A stretch of 64,000 bases of DNA from contig CAVTOD010000008.1 of the NCBI GenBank assembly GCA_963736305.1, positions 124,001 to 188,000 of the forward strand, read 5' to 3'. Below are positions 42,523 to 50,612 of the stretch, piece after piece. The notes under the pieces were generated by a model. It saw only the letters and a list, made by a program, of their open reading frames with translations, did no database searches and was not told the DNA's origin. This DNA comes from DASUPK01 sp963736305 (lineage in GTDB: Bacteria > Actinomycetota > Thermoleophilia > Solirubrobacterales > 70-9). Made by a program: the position numbers and the translations under genes. Within the stretch, counting starts at the first letter, position 1. Every line of letters starts with the position of its first letter.

Positions 42523-43299
42523 ATGCGCCCCGTCAACCTGATCCCTCCGGACGAGCGCCGCGGCGATCGTGCCGCTATGCGAATGGGCGCGCTCTCGTAC
42601 GTGCTGATCGCCGGGCTCGGTGTGGTGTTGCTGGCGGTGATTGCCCTTGCTCTGACGAGCAAGCAGATCTCCGACCACAAGTCCGAGATTGCGCAGCTCA
42701 GGCAGGAGGAGCAGCAGGCGAGCGCCAGGGCCCAGAGCCTCCAGGCGTTCGCCGACTTCCGGGCGATGCAGGAGTCCCGGTCGGCGACCGTGACCAGCCT
42801 GGCGCAGAGCCGGTTCGACTGGCAGCGGGTCATCAACGAGCTCGCTCGGGTGATTCCCTCGAACGTCTGGCTGCTCAAGCTCGCCGGAACGGTGAGCCCC
42901 GCCGTGTCGCCCGAGAACGATCCCGCCATAGAGCTGCGTTCGAGCATCGAAGGTCCCGCACTCGAGATGGTGGGCTGCGCGGCGAGCCAGGACACCATCG
43001 CCGGGCTGATCTCCAACCTGGAGGAGATCGACGGCGTCACCCGGGTCGGAATGCAGTCCTCGCAGCGCGCAGGCAGCGACGGCGGTGGCTCAACGAGCGG
43101 CTCTGCCACGACCTCGGGCTCGGGCGGGGGTTCCAGCGGCAACTGCCCGAACGGCGTCTTCAGTTTCCAGATCGTCGTTGCCTTCGACTCGGTGCCGACT
43201 CCGGCGACCGCAAGCTCCGTCCCCTCGGTGCCATCCTCGCTCGCCGCGAGCGGTTCCCAGCTCGCCTCCCAATCGGCCGCGACGTCCGGGGGAGGCTGA
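42523..43299 (+). CDS. pilN: Type IV pilus alignment protein PilN
   Basis: 258 residues. MRPVNLIPPDERRG is the cytoplasmic PilN motif that docks into PilM. One helix (LSYVLIAGLGVVLLAVIALAL), a coiled coil (ISDHKSEIAQLRQEEQQASA), and a periplasmic-type ferredoxin-like fold (VIPSNVWLLKLAGTV) with a long Ser/Gly-rich insertion and tail. Links PilM to PilO across the membrane. Confidence 0.9.
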   Translation: MRPVNLIPPDERRGDRAAMRMGALSYVLIAGLGVVLLAVIALALTSKQISDHKSEIAQLRQEEQQASARAQSLQAFADFRAMQESRSATVTSLAQSRFDWQRVINELARVIPSNVWLLKLAGTVSPAVSPENDPAIELRSSIEGPALEMVGCAASQDTIAGLISNLEEIDGVTRVGMQSSQRAGSDGGGSTSGSATTSGSGGGSSGNCPNGVFSFQIVVAFDSVPTPATASSVPSVPSSLAASGSQLASQSAATSGGG

Positions 43300-43300
43300 G

Positions 43301-44182
43301 ATGAAGCAGAGCGATCGAACCATCATCTTCGGTGTCGCGCTCGCCGGCCTCGCGATCGCTTTCTACCTGCTCGTCCTCGGGCCTAAGCGGGATCAGGCCA
43401 GTGAGCTGGGAAATCAGATTGACGACCTGCACGCCTCAATCGCTCAACAGCAGCAGGTAGCCGACTTCGCGGAGCAGGCCCGGCGGGCGTTCCCGCGATA
43501 CTACGGGCGCCTCGTCGTGCTCGGCAAAGCCGTCCCCGCCCGTGCGGACACGGCCTCCATGCTCGTCCAGCTCGGCTCGGTCGCCGACCGCTCCAAGCTC
43601 CGGCTGAACTCGATCTCACTAACGGACGGCGGCTCCTCGGCCGGCGCGTCTTCGGCCACGAGCGCCACATCGTCGACCAGCGGCTCGTCGCCGTCGGCGA
43701 GCCCGAGCTCGTCGACATCGACGACGGGGTCCACCGCTTCCGGGTCGGCTTCATCCTCGTCCAGCACGGTCGCGGCGCCCACGACCTCCAGCCCCGCGCC
43801 GGCCACAGAGGCCTCCGCGGCGACCCAGCCGCTTGGCGCCGTCGTCGGGGCCGCGGGCCTTCCCACTCTGCCGTACGAGCTCGCCTTCCAGGGCACCTTC
43901 TTCGACGTCGCCGACTTCATCGGAGGGCTCGACGGCCTTGTCACGCCGCAGGACGACGGGGCCAGGGTCTCGTCTGACGGCCGCCTGTTCACGATCGATG
44001 GCTTCTCGCTGCAGCCAAGTGCGCCTGGATCGTCCTCGAAGCTCGACGCGAGTTTCCTCGTCACCACCTACGTGACGCCCGAGGACCAGGGCCTGACTGG
44101 CGGAGCATCCCCCAACGGTCCCGCTCCGGCCAGCCCGAGCGAGACGCAAGCGCAACCCGCAAGCGCGGTGTTGGCCAAGTGA
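43301..44182 (+). CDS. pilO: Type IV pilus alignment protein PilO
   Basis: 293 residues from the ATG at 43301. One N-terminal helix (IIFGVALAGLAIAFYLLVLGP), a coiled coil (ASELGNQIDDLHASIAQQQQ), and an extracytoplasmic fold with a long low-complexity Ser/Thr insert, then LPYELAFQGTFFDVADFIGGLDGLV, the conserved PilO strand-helix. The GGAGGCTGAG before the ATG is a good SD. GTGA overlap with the next gene. Confidence 0.87.
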   Translation: MKQSDRTIIFGVALAGLAIAFYLLVLGPKRDQASELGNQIDDLHASIAQQQQVADFAEQARRAFPRYYGRLVVLGKAVPARADTASMLVQLGSVADRSKLRLNSISLTDGGSSAGASSATSATSSTSGSSPSASPSSSTSTTGSTASGSASSSSSTVAAPTTSSPAPATEASAATQPLGAVVGAAGLPTLPYELAFQGTFFDVADFIGGLDGLVTPQDDGARVSSDGRLFTIDGFSLQPSAPGSSSKLDASFLVTTYVTPEDQGLTGGASPNGPAPASPSETQAQPASAVLAK

Positions 44183-44970
44183 AACCGTGGAAGGTTCAGA
44201 AGTTCGCGGGCGATGTGATCCACGACCTTCGCAGTCGCAACCTCCTGGCGGTGGTGGTGATGCTGCTGGTCGGAATCGTCGCTGTTCCAGTGCTCGTCTC
44301 GAAGTCCAGCTCTGGCAACGCCCCGAGTCCGGCCGACCTCGGCGCGCAGACATCAGCGCTGAGCACACCGGAGAGCCAGAACGCCGTGGTCGCCTATCGC
44401 CCGGGGATCAGGAACTTCAACCAGCGGCTCAATGACCTGTCCGCGAAGGATCCCTTCGCACAGGCGCCGCACACGACCCCTCCGGCTTCCTCATCCTCAT
44501 CGTCCAGCAGCGACCAGCTCGCGCAGGCGGTCACCGGGTCGTCCACCAGCGGCAGCTCCGGCTCCGGCGGTGGTAGCACCGGTTCCGGTGGCGGCTCGGA
44601 CACCTCGAAAGTCACCCATCACGTCTACTACTTCTGGTGGGAGACCGACGTCCAGGTCGGCGAAGCGGGCACCGCGCTCGCGGAGCAGGACAGCGTCAAG
44701 CCCTTCCAGTTCCTGCCCAGCGCCGACAAGCCCGTCTTGACGTACATCGGGACCGTCGGAGGCGGCCAGCAGGCGGTGTTCCTGGTCTCCAAGGACGTTT
44801 CCAGCGTTGGCGGCGACGGAACCTGCTTCCCGACCGCGGACGCCTGCCAGCTGCTCGGCCTGAACGCCGGCAAGGGCGCGGACCTGATCTACGGCCCCGA
44901 CGGCAAGACCTACCACGTGCAGGTCCTGCGCATGCATCGGGTGACGAGCTCGAAACCGCCCAAACTCTGA
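44179..44970 (+). CDS. Pilus-operon membrane protein in the PilP position
   Basis: 263 residues, GTG start overlapping pilO. Short cytosolic N terminus, one helix (NLLAVVVMLLVGIVAVPVLVS), a Ser/Gly-rich low-complexity linker (SSSSSSSSDQ...GSSGSGGGSTGSGGG), and a C-terminal beta domain (HHVYYFWWETDVQVG, LTYIGTVGGGQQAVFLVSKDV). The position after pilMNO suggests a PilP-like role, but there is no lipobox or clear PilP similarity. Last gene of the operon. Confidence 0.6.
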   Translation: MKPWKVQKFAGDVIHDLRSRNLLAVVVMLLVGIVAVPVLVSKSSSGNAPSPADLGAQTSALSTPESQNAVVAYRPGIRNFNQRLNDLSAKDPFAQAPHTTPPASSSSSSSSDQLAQAVTGSSTSGSSGSGGGSTGSGGGSDTSKVTHHVYYFWWETDVQVGEAGTALAEQDSVKPFQFLPSADKPVLTYIGTVGGGQQAVFLVSKDVSSVGGDGTCFPTADACQLLGLNAGKGADLIYGPDGKTYHVQVLRMHRVTSSKPPKL

Positions 44971-44984
44971 GCCGGCCCAAGCGC

Positions 44985-45013
44985 TTCACAAAGTAAAGCT
45001 TTGACGCTATCCT
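44985..45013 (+). promoter_or_regulatory. Promoter and candidate operator of the HxlR regulator gene
   Basis: TTCACA (44985-44990), 17 bp, TATCCT (45008-45013), then 7 nt to the GTG. The spacer contains an imperfect dyad CACAAAG / CTTTGAC (about 44988-45005), a plausible self-binding site. Confidence 0.5.
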
Positions 45014-45020
45014 GGGCTTC

Positions 45021-45359
45021 GTGTTCGACCGCGAATGTCCCGTCTGCCGGACGGCCGAGGTCATCTCCGGCAAGTGGACTCTCCTCATCATCCGCGACCT
45101 TGCGGACTCCTCGCTTCGGTTCTGTGAGCTGGAGCGCTCCCTGGAGGGGATCAGCCCCAGGACCCTCTCCCTGCGCCTGAGGGCGCTCGAGGAGCAGGGA
45201 ATCGTCGAGCGCCGCACCTTCCCCGAGGTGCCGCCGCGCGTGACCTATCAGCTCACGGACAAGGGCACGGCCCTCGTCCCGCTGATCGAGGACATGCGCA
45301 GCTACGGCCGGCGCTGGCTGCCGGTGGACGAGCGGCAGCCCGTCAGCGCCGCGGTCTAG
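45021..45359 (+). CDS. HxlR-family winged-helix regulator
   Basis: 112 residues, GTG start. CPVCRTAEVISGKWTLLIIRDL is the HxlR signature with a redox-sensing type Cys near residue 6 (CPVC). The recognition region is RFCELERSLEGISPRTLSLRLRALEEQGIV and the wing VPPRVTYQLTDKGTAL. HxlR proteins usually answer to electrophiles or oxidation and repress neighbouring genes. It may control itself and the large gene that follows at 45417. Confidence 0.88.
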   Translation: MFDRECPVCRTAEVISGKWTLLIIRDLADSSLRFCELERSLEGISPRTLSLRLRALEEQGIVERRTFPEVPPRVTYQLTDKGTALVPLIEDMRSYGRRWLPVDERQPVSAAV

Positions 45360-45416
45360 CTGCAAACCCTCATTCACACGCAGGAACGCCCGTGACCGCG
45401 GGCGAATCCGACTTGC

Positions 45417-47102
45417 GTGACCACACTTGAGAGCACCACCGAGAGACTCGAGCAGGCGCTGAGGCGCCTTGCCGTCGAGGCAGCCGATCTGTTCGAGGAG
45501 CTGCTGGCGAGTGGGGCGGAGATGCCCTTCGACCTGGAGCCCACCGACGACGGGCCGATGCCGATGTACTCCTACGCCCCGATGACGGGGCAGTTCATCG
45601 AGCGGCGTATGGCTGAGCTGCGCCGCCTGGAGGCATTCGTCGAGGTCCGCGAGATCGCCGGCGAGGAGGCCGCGTTCGGCTTCATGGTCGGGCTCTGGGA
45701 GGGGAAGACCGAATTCGACATCGCGGGCGACCGGCTGCAGGGGGCCGTGAACGCGGTGCTGGCGACGATCCGCTCCGACTCCGACGAGGCGACGCCCGCC
45801 GGAGAGGTGATCGTCCCGCTGGTCGGCTTCCACATGCCGAAGGACGTGATCGAGCTTGACGGGGTGCGAATCGTGCGCGCCGACCTGGTGGACGATGCGC
45901 CGGTCGACGCGGTCGACGCGACCCGCTCCGGCGGCCGCGGGAAGCCCGGTTTCCTCGCCTGCCTGAGCTGCGGGCTGGCGGCCGTCGCTCCGGCGGCGGT
46001 GGTCACCGACGATCTGAGGCGCACGCTCCGCACGATGAGGCTCTTTAGGCCCGGCGCCGTCGGGCTGGCCGCCCACGGCTGGGCGAAGCGCACCGGTGGC
46101 TGGGAGCGCTTCGGCACCGGCGCGAGCCGGCCGCGCCAGGGCGGATACAGGCTCACCGGCAACGAGGTCGCCGACCTGGAGAAGTTCGCGGGCACGCTGA
46201 ACGAGCGCGGCTCGCGGATTCCGTCACTGGACTGGGCGGCCTCTCGCTTCGAGCTGGGCGCCGAGCGCGGGTCTTTGATCGAAGCGCTGAGCGATTACCT
46301 GCTCGCCATGCGAGGGCTGCTCGAGGGTGGGGGAGCGGCGAGGACGACGCTGTCTGCCCGCGTCGCCGCGCTCGCCTGCGAGCCGTACGAGCGCGAGCAG
46401 GGTCGCGTCACGGTGGAGCGCGCCCTGGCGATCGAACGAAAGCTGATGAGCGGAGGGCGCTACCGGCCGGCGGCCGGGGCCTCGCCGCTGGACGTGATCG
46501 CGGAGCTCGAGGAGCTCCTGCGACGCCTGCTCAAGGGACTTGCCACCGGAGAGCTGGGAGGAGACCTGCGCTCCGCAGCCGATGAGGTGCTGCTCTCCGA
46601 GGGTCTTTCGGCCACTCACGTCGAGACGCCGGGCATCGGCGAGACCGCCGAGTGGCGCCTGCCGGACCCGACCGCGGACGAGGGGCTGGATCTCTCGGCG
46701 ATCGCCGACGGCAACATCGGCGACGAGGAGATCTCCGTGCACAGGGCCGAAAACCCCGATGAGTCGGAGACGAACCAAATGGACGATTTGTCCGTCCGCG
46801 GGGGCGAGGAGGATCCGCAACCGACGACGAGGATCGTCGTCGACGACGTCGAACTACCCGACATCATGAGCGCCGACGGCGACCATCGCGCTCCAACCAG
46901 GCCTGACGAAAGTGCGGGCCGCGCGGACTGGTTCAGTGCCGGCGACGGAGAGCCCGAGTGGCCCGCCTTCGCGAGCGCCCGCCGCAAGGAGCACGTCAAC
47001 CGCGAGCCCTCGCAGGACCGCGTCCGCTACCTCTTCCCGGTGCCGGACGCCACGGACTGGAGCGTCGGCGAGCTCCGGTACGAGCGTAAGCGCTCGGGTT
47101 AG
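45417..47102 (+). CDS. Large protein with ApeA-like HEPN domain, unknown function
   Basis: 561 residues, GTG start, no SD. Residues about 130-300 carry a beta-rich region ending TMRLFRPGAVGLA, and residues 260-370 (SRFELGAERGSLIEALSDYLLAMRGLLEGG... LEELLRRLLKGL) resemble the HEPN domain of ApeA-like proteins. The RNase motif R-x4-6-H is absent (the site reads ERKLMSGGRY), so it is probably not a nuclease. The last 170 residues are acidic and disordered. Neighbouring HxlR regulator upstream. Family assignment is tentative. Confidence 0.55.
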   Translation: MTTLESTTERLEQALRRLAVEAADLFEELLASGAEMPFDLEPTDDGPMPMYSYAPMTGQFIERRMAELRRLEAFVEVREIAGEEAAFGFMVGLWEGKTEFDIAGDRLQGAVNAVLATIRSDSDEATPAGEVIVPLVGFHMPKDVIELDGVRIVRADLVDDAPVDAVDATRSGGRGKPGFLACLSCGLAAVAPAAVVTDDLRRTLRTMRLFRPGAVGLAAHGWAKRTGGWERFGTGASRPRQGGYRLTGNEVADLEKFAGTLNERGSRIPSLDWAASRFELGAERGSLIEALSDYLLAMRGLLEGGGAARTTLSARVAALACEPYEREQGRVTVERALAIERKLMSGGRYRPAAGASPLDVIAELEELLRRLLKGLATGELGGDLRSAADEVLLSEGLSATHVETPGIGETAEWRLPDPTADEGLDLSAIADGNIGDEEISVHRAENPDESETNQMDDLSVRGGEEDPQPTTRIVVDDVELPDIMSADGDHRAPTRPDESAGRADWFSAGDGEPEWPAFASARRKEHVNREPSQDRVRYLFPVPDATDWSVGELRYERKRSG

Positions 47103-47131
47103 GCCCATTCAACGCGCTGAGGCTCCGGCGC

Positions 47132-47137
47132 GATACT
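47132..47137 (+). promoter_or_regulatory. -10 element of the second SnoaL-like gene
   Basis: GATACT, 7 nt before the ATG at 47145. Confidence 0.35.
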
Positions 47138-47144
47138 TCGTGCG

Positions 47145-47531
47145 ATGTCCGAGCAGAACGTGGAGATCGTGCGCTCCATCTATGCGGCTTGGCTCCAGGG
47201 CGAGTCGGCTGGTTCCCTGATCGATCCAGAGATCGAGTACGTGAACCCATCCGACGCCGTCGAGAGCGGCACCCGGCGCGGGCGAAAGGCGTTCGCGGGC
47301 ATCCGGGACGCATATGAGGACGTGAGGGTCGAGCCGGAAGAGATCATCGATGCAGGAGACGACGAGGTCGTCGTGATCGCGCGGGTCACGGGTAAAGGCC
47401 GGGGCAGCGGCGTCGAGATCGATTGGCGGCAGGGATACGTCTGGACGATCCGAGACGGAAAGGGCATTCGCTTCCGCTGGTTCACCGATCCCGAGCAGGC
47501 ACTCGAGGCCGCCGGGCTGTCGAAGCCTTGA
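47145..47531 (+). CDS. NTF2-fold (SnoaL-like) protein
   Basis: 128 residues. NVEIVRSIYAAWLQGESAGSLIDPEIEYVNP opens with the helix and strand of SnoaL-like proteins; GRKAFAGIRDAYEDVRVEPEEIIDAGDDEVVVIARVTGKG and WTIRDGKGIRFRWFTD complete the cone fold. Function unknown. Converges on the GET3-like genes. Confidence 0.75.
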   Translation: MSEQNVEIVRSIYAAWLQGESAGSLIDPEIEYVNPSDAVESGTRRGRKAFAGIRDAYEDVRVEPEEIIDAGDDEVVVIARVTGKGRGSGVEIDWRQGYVWTIRDGKGIRFRWFTDPEQALEAAGLSKP

Positions 47532-47541
47532 ACGCGGTGAG

Positions 47542-48687
47542 CTAGCCCGCTCCTGAGGCTGCCAGCGCCTCCCGCTGCTCCTCGGTCGCGAACAGGTAGC
47601 GATCGATCTTCAGCAGCGCGACGAGGTCGTGGACGTCCTCGTCGAGGTAGGGAACCCGGATCACCGCCTTCGGGTTGAGCTCTCGGCTCAGGTGCTCGAC
47701 GTTCTTCGCGTCCCGCTGGGCGAGCGCCTGGTAGTCGGCGAAGTTCTGGGCGACTCGCTCGGCGAGCTCGTCGTCGAGCAGGCCGTGGAGGTCCGCCTCG
47801 GCCTCGCCCTCGGCCTCCTCGTCCGCCTCGTAGTGGACCTTGTTGACGATCACGCCTCCGACCGGGAGCTTCGCCTCGACGAGCTTGCGGTGGAAGTAGA
47901 CGGCCTCGTTGATCGGCTCCCCCTGCGGCCCGCAGACCACCACGAAGGTGGTGGCCGGATCGGCGAGCAGCTCCGAGACGCGCTTGGCGCGCTCGCGGAA
48001 GCCATCGACCATGCCACTGAAGGCCTGGAAGAACTCGCTCAGGTCGGAGAGCAGGTCGAGGCCGGTGACCCGCTTCAGCACGCCCATGGCCATCGAGCTG
48101 CCCCGTCCCACCACCTTGGTCGCGAAGCCCGTCGGCTTCATGAACATCTGCATCCCGCGGCCCTCGATGAACTGGGTGAGCCGCTTGGGCGCGTCGAGGA
48201 AGTCGAGCGCGTTGCGGGACGGGGGAGTGTCGAGGACGAGGAAGTCGTAGCGGCCCTCCTGGTGGATCTCGAAGAGCTTCTCCATCGCCATGTACTCCTG
48301 CGAGCCGGCGAGAGCGTTCGAGAGCTGGCGGTAGATCCGGTTCTCGAGGATCCGGTCGCGCGTTTCGGCGTCCGGTGCGTGCTTGCGGACGAGGTCGTCG
48401 AAGGTCGCCTTGGGGTCGAGCATCATCGCCCAGAGCTCGCCCTTCATCTCGACCCCGCAGGGCTCGAAGAGCTTCGGGTCCACCTGACGAGGCGTGTTCC
48501 CCAGCTCCTTCAGGCCCAGAGAGTCCGCGAGCCGCTTGGCCGGATCGATGGTCAGCACACAGACCTTCTGGCCCCGCGCGGCGAGGCCGGCGGCCAGCGC
48601 AGCCGAGGTGGTCGTCTTGCCCACCCCGCCCGAGCCGGCGCAGATGCAGATGCCGCGTCCCTCGACGATTTCGTCGACCGAGGGCAT
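47542..48687 (-). CDS. GET3/ArsA-like ATPase A (pair member lacking the signature lysine)
   Basis: 381 residues. The deviant Walker A reads CAGSGGVGKTTTSAAL, so the signature lysine of the KGGVGKT motif is a Ser. It has DFLVLDTPPSRNALDFL (switch II-like), a long helical insert (EFFQAFSGMVDGFRERAKRV), and GVIVNKVHYEADEE. Together with the adjacent gene it resembles the mycobacterial Rv3679-Rv3680 pair of GET3-like ATPases. Role unclear in bacteria. Its ATG overlaps the upstream partner stop (TGATG), so the two should be made in equal amounts. Confidence 0.85.
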   Translation of the reverse strand: MPSVDEIVEGRGICICAGSGGVGKTTTSAALAAGLAARGQKVCVLTIDPAKRLADSLGLKELGNTPRQVDPKLFEPCGVEMKGELWAMMLDPKATFDDLVRKHAPDAETRDRILENRIYRQLSNALAGSQEYMAMEKLFEIHQEGRYDFLVLDTPPSRNALDFLDAPKRLTQFIEGRGMQMFMKPTGFATKVVGRGSSMAMGVLKRVTGLDLLSDLSEFFQAFSGMVDGFRERAKRVSELLADPATTFVVVCGPQGEPINEAVYFHRKLVEAKLPVGGVIVNKVHYEADEEAEGEAEADLHGLLDDELAERVAQNFADYQALAQRDAKNVEHLSRELNPKAVIRVPYLDEDVHDLVALLKIDRYLFATEEQREALAASGAG

Positions 48688-49607
48688 CAGACGAGGGCTC
48701 CCGAGAGGCGCTCCAGCGAGGGCACGTCGAGCGAGGGCTTGAAGATGAACGGCAGCGTCTTCACGGGGGAGGAGACCGCCTGCTTCAGGCGCTGGAGCTG
48801 CTCGCGCTGGGATCGAGAGCGGCGAAACTCCGAGAGGGCGGCGCGCACCGCCGCCTTTGCGGGGCCCTCGGCGTCCTCGAGCGCCCGCTCGAGCTGGCTG
48901 CCGTCGCTCTTCGAGAAACGCTCCGGGTACAGCGCGTTCATGTAGACGCGGTCGACGGCCATGCCGATGTCATCGGTGAGCTGGTCCTCGAGCGAGGCGG
49001 ACTCGTTGACGGGCATCTCCTCGGGCAGGGAGACGATGGCCACGCCGGTCGAGTCGTGGTCGGTGATGAAACGGTCGAGCTCCTCGGCCTGCGAGTGGAT
49101 CGGACCGACGCGGGCGATGCCGGCGAAGGTCCGCGGCGTCTGCAGGAAGCCGATCCCGTGCCCGGTAGCCGGCGCGTCCACGATCACCAGGTCGTACTCC
49201 CTGGCCTTCTTCACCCGCCGGTCGGGCTGGGCGAGCTCCCAGATCTTCCCGATCGTGACCAGCTCCTTGAGCCCTGGTGTCGCCGCGGCCAGGTAGTTGA
49301 AGATTCGGGAGCGAACGAGCATGTCGCGCATCGCGCGGACCTTGAGCTGGAGCAGCAGGTACTCGCGCAGCGACTGGTCGGGGTCGACCGAGATCGCCCA
49401 GAGGTTCTCCGAGACCTCCACCTCGTGAAACCCGATCTCCGCACGCCTGAATACGCGTGAAGCCGTCTCCTGGCCGCCGATCTCGCAGACGATCGTGCGC
49501 TTGCCTCGGGCGGCGGCCGCGAGGCCGAGAGCGATGGAGATCGTCGACTTCCCGACGCCTCCCTTGCCGGTCACGAACACCAGTCGCTTGTCGAGCAATT
49601 CAGCCAT
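48687..49607 (-). CDS. GET3/ArsA-like ATPase B
   Basis: 306 residues from the ATG at 49607 (MAELLDKRLV); an in-frame start at 49625 is also possible. VFVTGKGGVGKSTISIALGL keeps the signature lysine. YDLVIVDAPATGHGIGFLQ is the P2/switch region and SLPEEMPVNESASL a later conserved segment. Likely heterodimer partner of the ATPase encoded immediately downstream. Divergent from the ParA gene. Confidence 0.86.
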   Translation of the reverse strand: MAELLDKRLVFVTGKGGVGKSTISIALGLAAAARGKRTIVCEIGGQETASRVFRRAEIGFHEVEVSENLWAISVDPDQSLREYLLLQLKVRAMRDMLVRSRIFNYLAAATPGLKELVTIGKIWELAQPDRRVKKAREYDLVIVDAPATGHGIGFLQTPRTFAGIARVGPIHSQAEELDRFITDHDSTGVAIVSLPEEMPVNESASLEDQLTDDIGMAVDRVYMNALYPERFSKSDGSQLERALEDAEGPAKAAVRAALSEFRRSRSQREQLQRLKQAVSSPVKTLPFIFKPSLDVPSLERLSGALV

Positions 49608-49670
49608 GCGGGCGGATTCTTCCAATCAGGGGAAGGAAAGCGGGTCTCGCCTGCGAATTAGCCCGCTTAG

Positions 49671-50612
49671 ATGGCTAGTTTCCGCCGAAACAAGAGTTCT
49701 CAAACCGTGGAGGACGCCGGGCGTATGCGGCCCGAGGACCTCGTCACGCCCGCGCCCGAGAAGAAGGATGCGGGCAAGGTCGACGACGGCTCGAAGAAGG
49801 ACACGTCGAAGGCACCGACCAAGGCCAAGCAGCCGGACAAGCCCAAGAACGAAGGCCCCGCCAAGGTGATCGCCTTTGCCAACCAGAAGGGCGGCGTCGC
49901 CAAGACGACCACCGCTCTCAACCTGGCCGTCGCGTTCAAGGAGTCAGGCCACCGCGTCCTCTGCGTCGACATGGACCCGCAGGGCAACCTGACCATGAGC
50001 CAGGGCGTCGACCCGGACAAGGTCGAGAAGAGCATGTTCGACGTGCTCGTCCACCGGATCCCGATCAGCGAGATCATCGTCCAGCGCGAGATCGACGTCG
50101 CGGTCGCCTCGATCGACCTCGCCGGCGCCGAAATCGCGATGAGCACCCAGATCGGCCGCGAGCGGGCGCTGCAGAAGGGCCTCGACGAGGTCCGAGACGA
50201 TTACGACTTCGTCTGCATCGACACCCCTCCGAGCCTCGGGCTGCTCACCGTGAACGCGCTCACCGCCGCCGACAAGGTGATCGTGCCGGTCCAGTGCGAG
50301 TACCTCTCGATGCGCGGGCTGGTTCAGCTTCAGAACACGCTTCAGATGATCCGGGAGAACCTCAACCCCGGCGTCGAGATCGAGGGCATCCTGCCGACCA
50401 TGCTCGACTCGCGGACCGTCCACGCCAAGGAGGCGGTGGAGATCCTCGAGGAGAACTTCGGCGAGCTCGTCTTCAAGTCGCGGATCCGCAAGGCGATCAA
50501 GTTCGCCGAGGCGCCGGTCCGCGGAACCTCAGTTCTCAAATACGACCCAAGCTCGAAGGCCGCGGGCGCCTACCGCGACCTCGCGAAGGAGGTCCTCACC
50601 CATGGCTCGTAA
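49671..50612 (+). CDS. ParA-family ATPase with basic N-terminal extension
   Basis: 313 residues. The first 62 are Lys/Asp/Pro rich (PEKKDAGKVDDGSKKDTS) and not part of the fold. Then IAFANQKGGVAKTTTALNLA (deviant Walker A), RVLCVDMDPQGNLTMSQGVD (Walker A'), and DYDFVCIDTPPSLGLLTVNA. There is no adjacent parB or parS-like repeat. Instead it overlaps by 11 bp with an ftsZ homologue, suggesting a MinD/MipZ-like role in placing division proteins rather than chromosome partitioning. This is inference. Confidence 0.85.
   Translation: MASFRRNKSSQTVEDAGRMRPEDLVTPAPEKKDAGKVDDGSKKDTSKAPTKAKQPDKPKNEGPAKVIAFANQKGGVAKTTTALNLAVAFKESGHRVLCVDMDPQGNLTMSQGVDPDKVEKSMFDVLVHRIPISEIIVQREIDVAVASIDLAGAEIAMSTQIGRERALQKGLDEVRDDYDFVCIDTPPSLGLLTVNALTAADKVIVPVQCEYLSMRGLVQLQNTLQMIRENLNPGVEIEGILPTMLDSRTVHAKEAVEILEENFGELVFKSRIRKAIKFAEAPVRGTSVLKYDPSSKAAGAYRDLAKEVLTHGS

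Noticed and set aside
45014..45020. Ribosome binding site before the HxlR gene
   Set aside because: GGGCTTC is too close to the -10 and not SD-like; the message appears leaderless.
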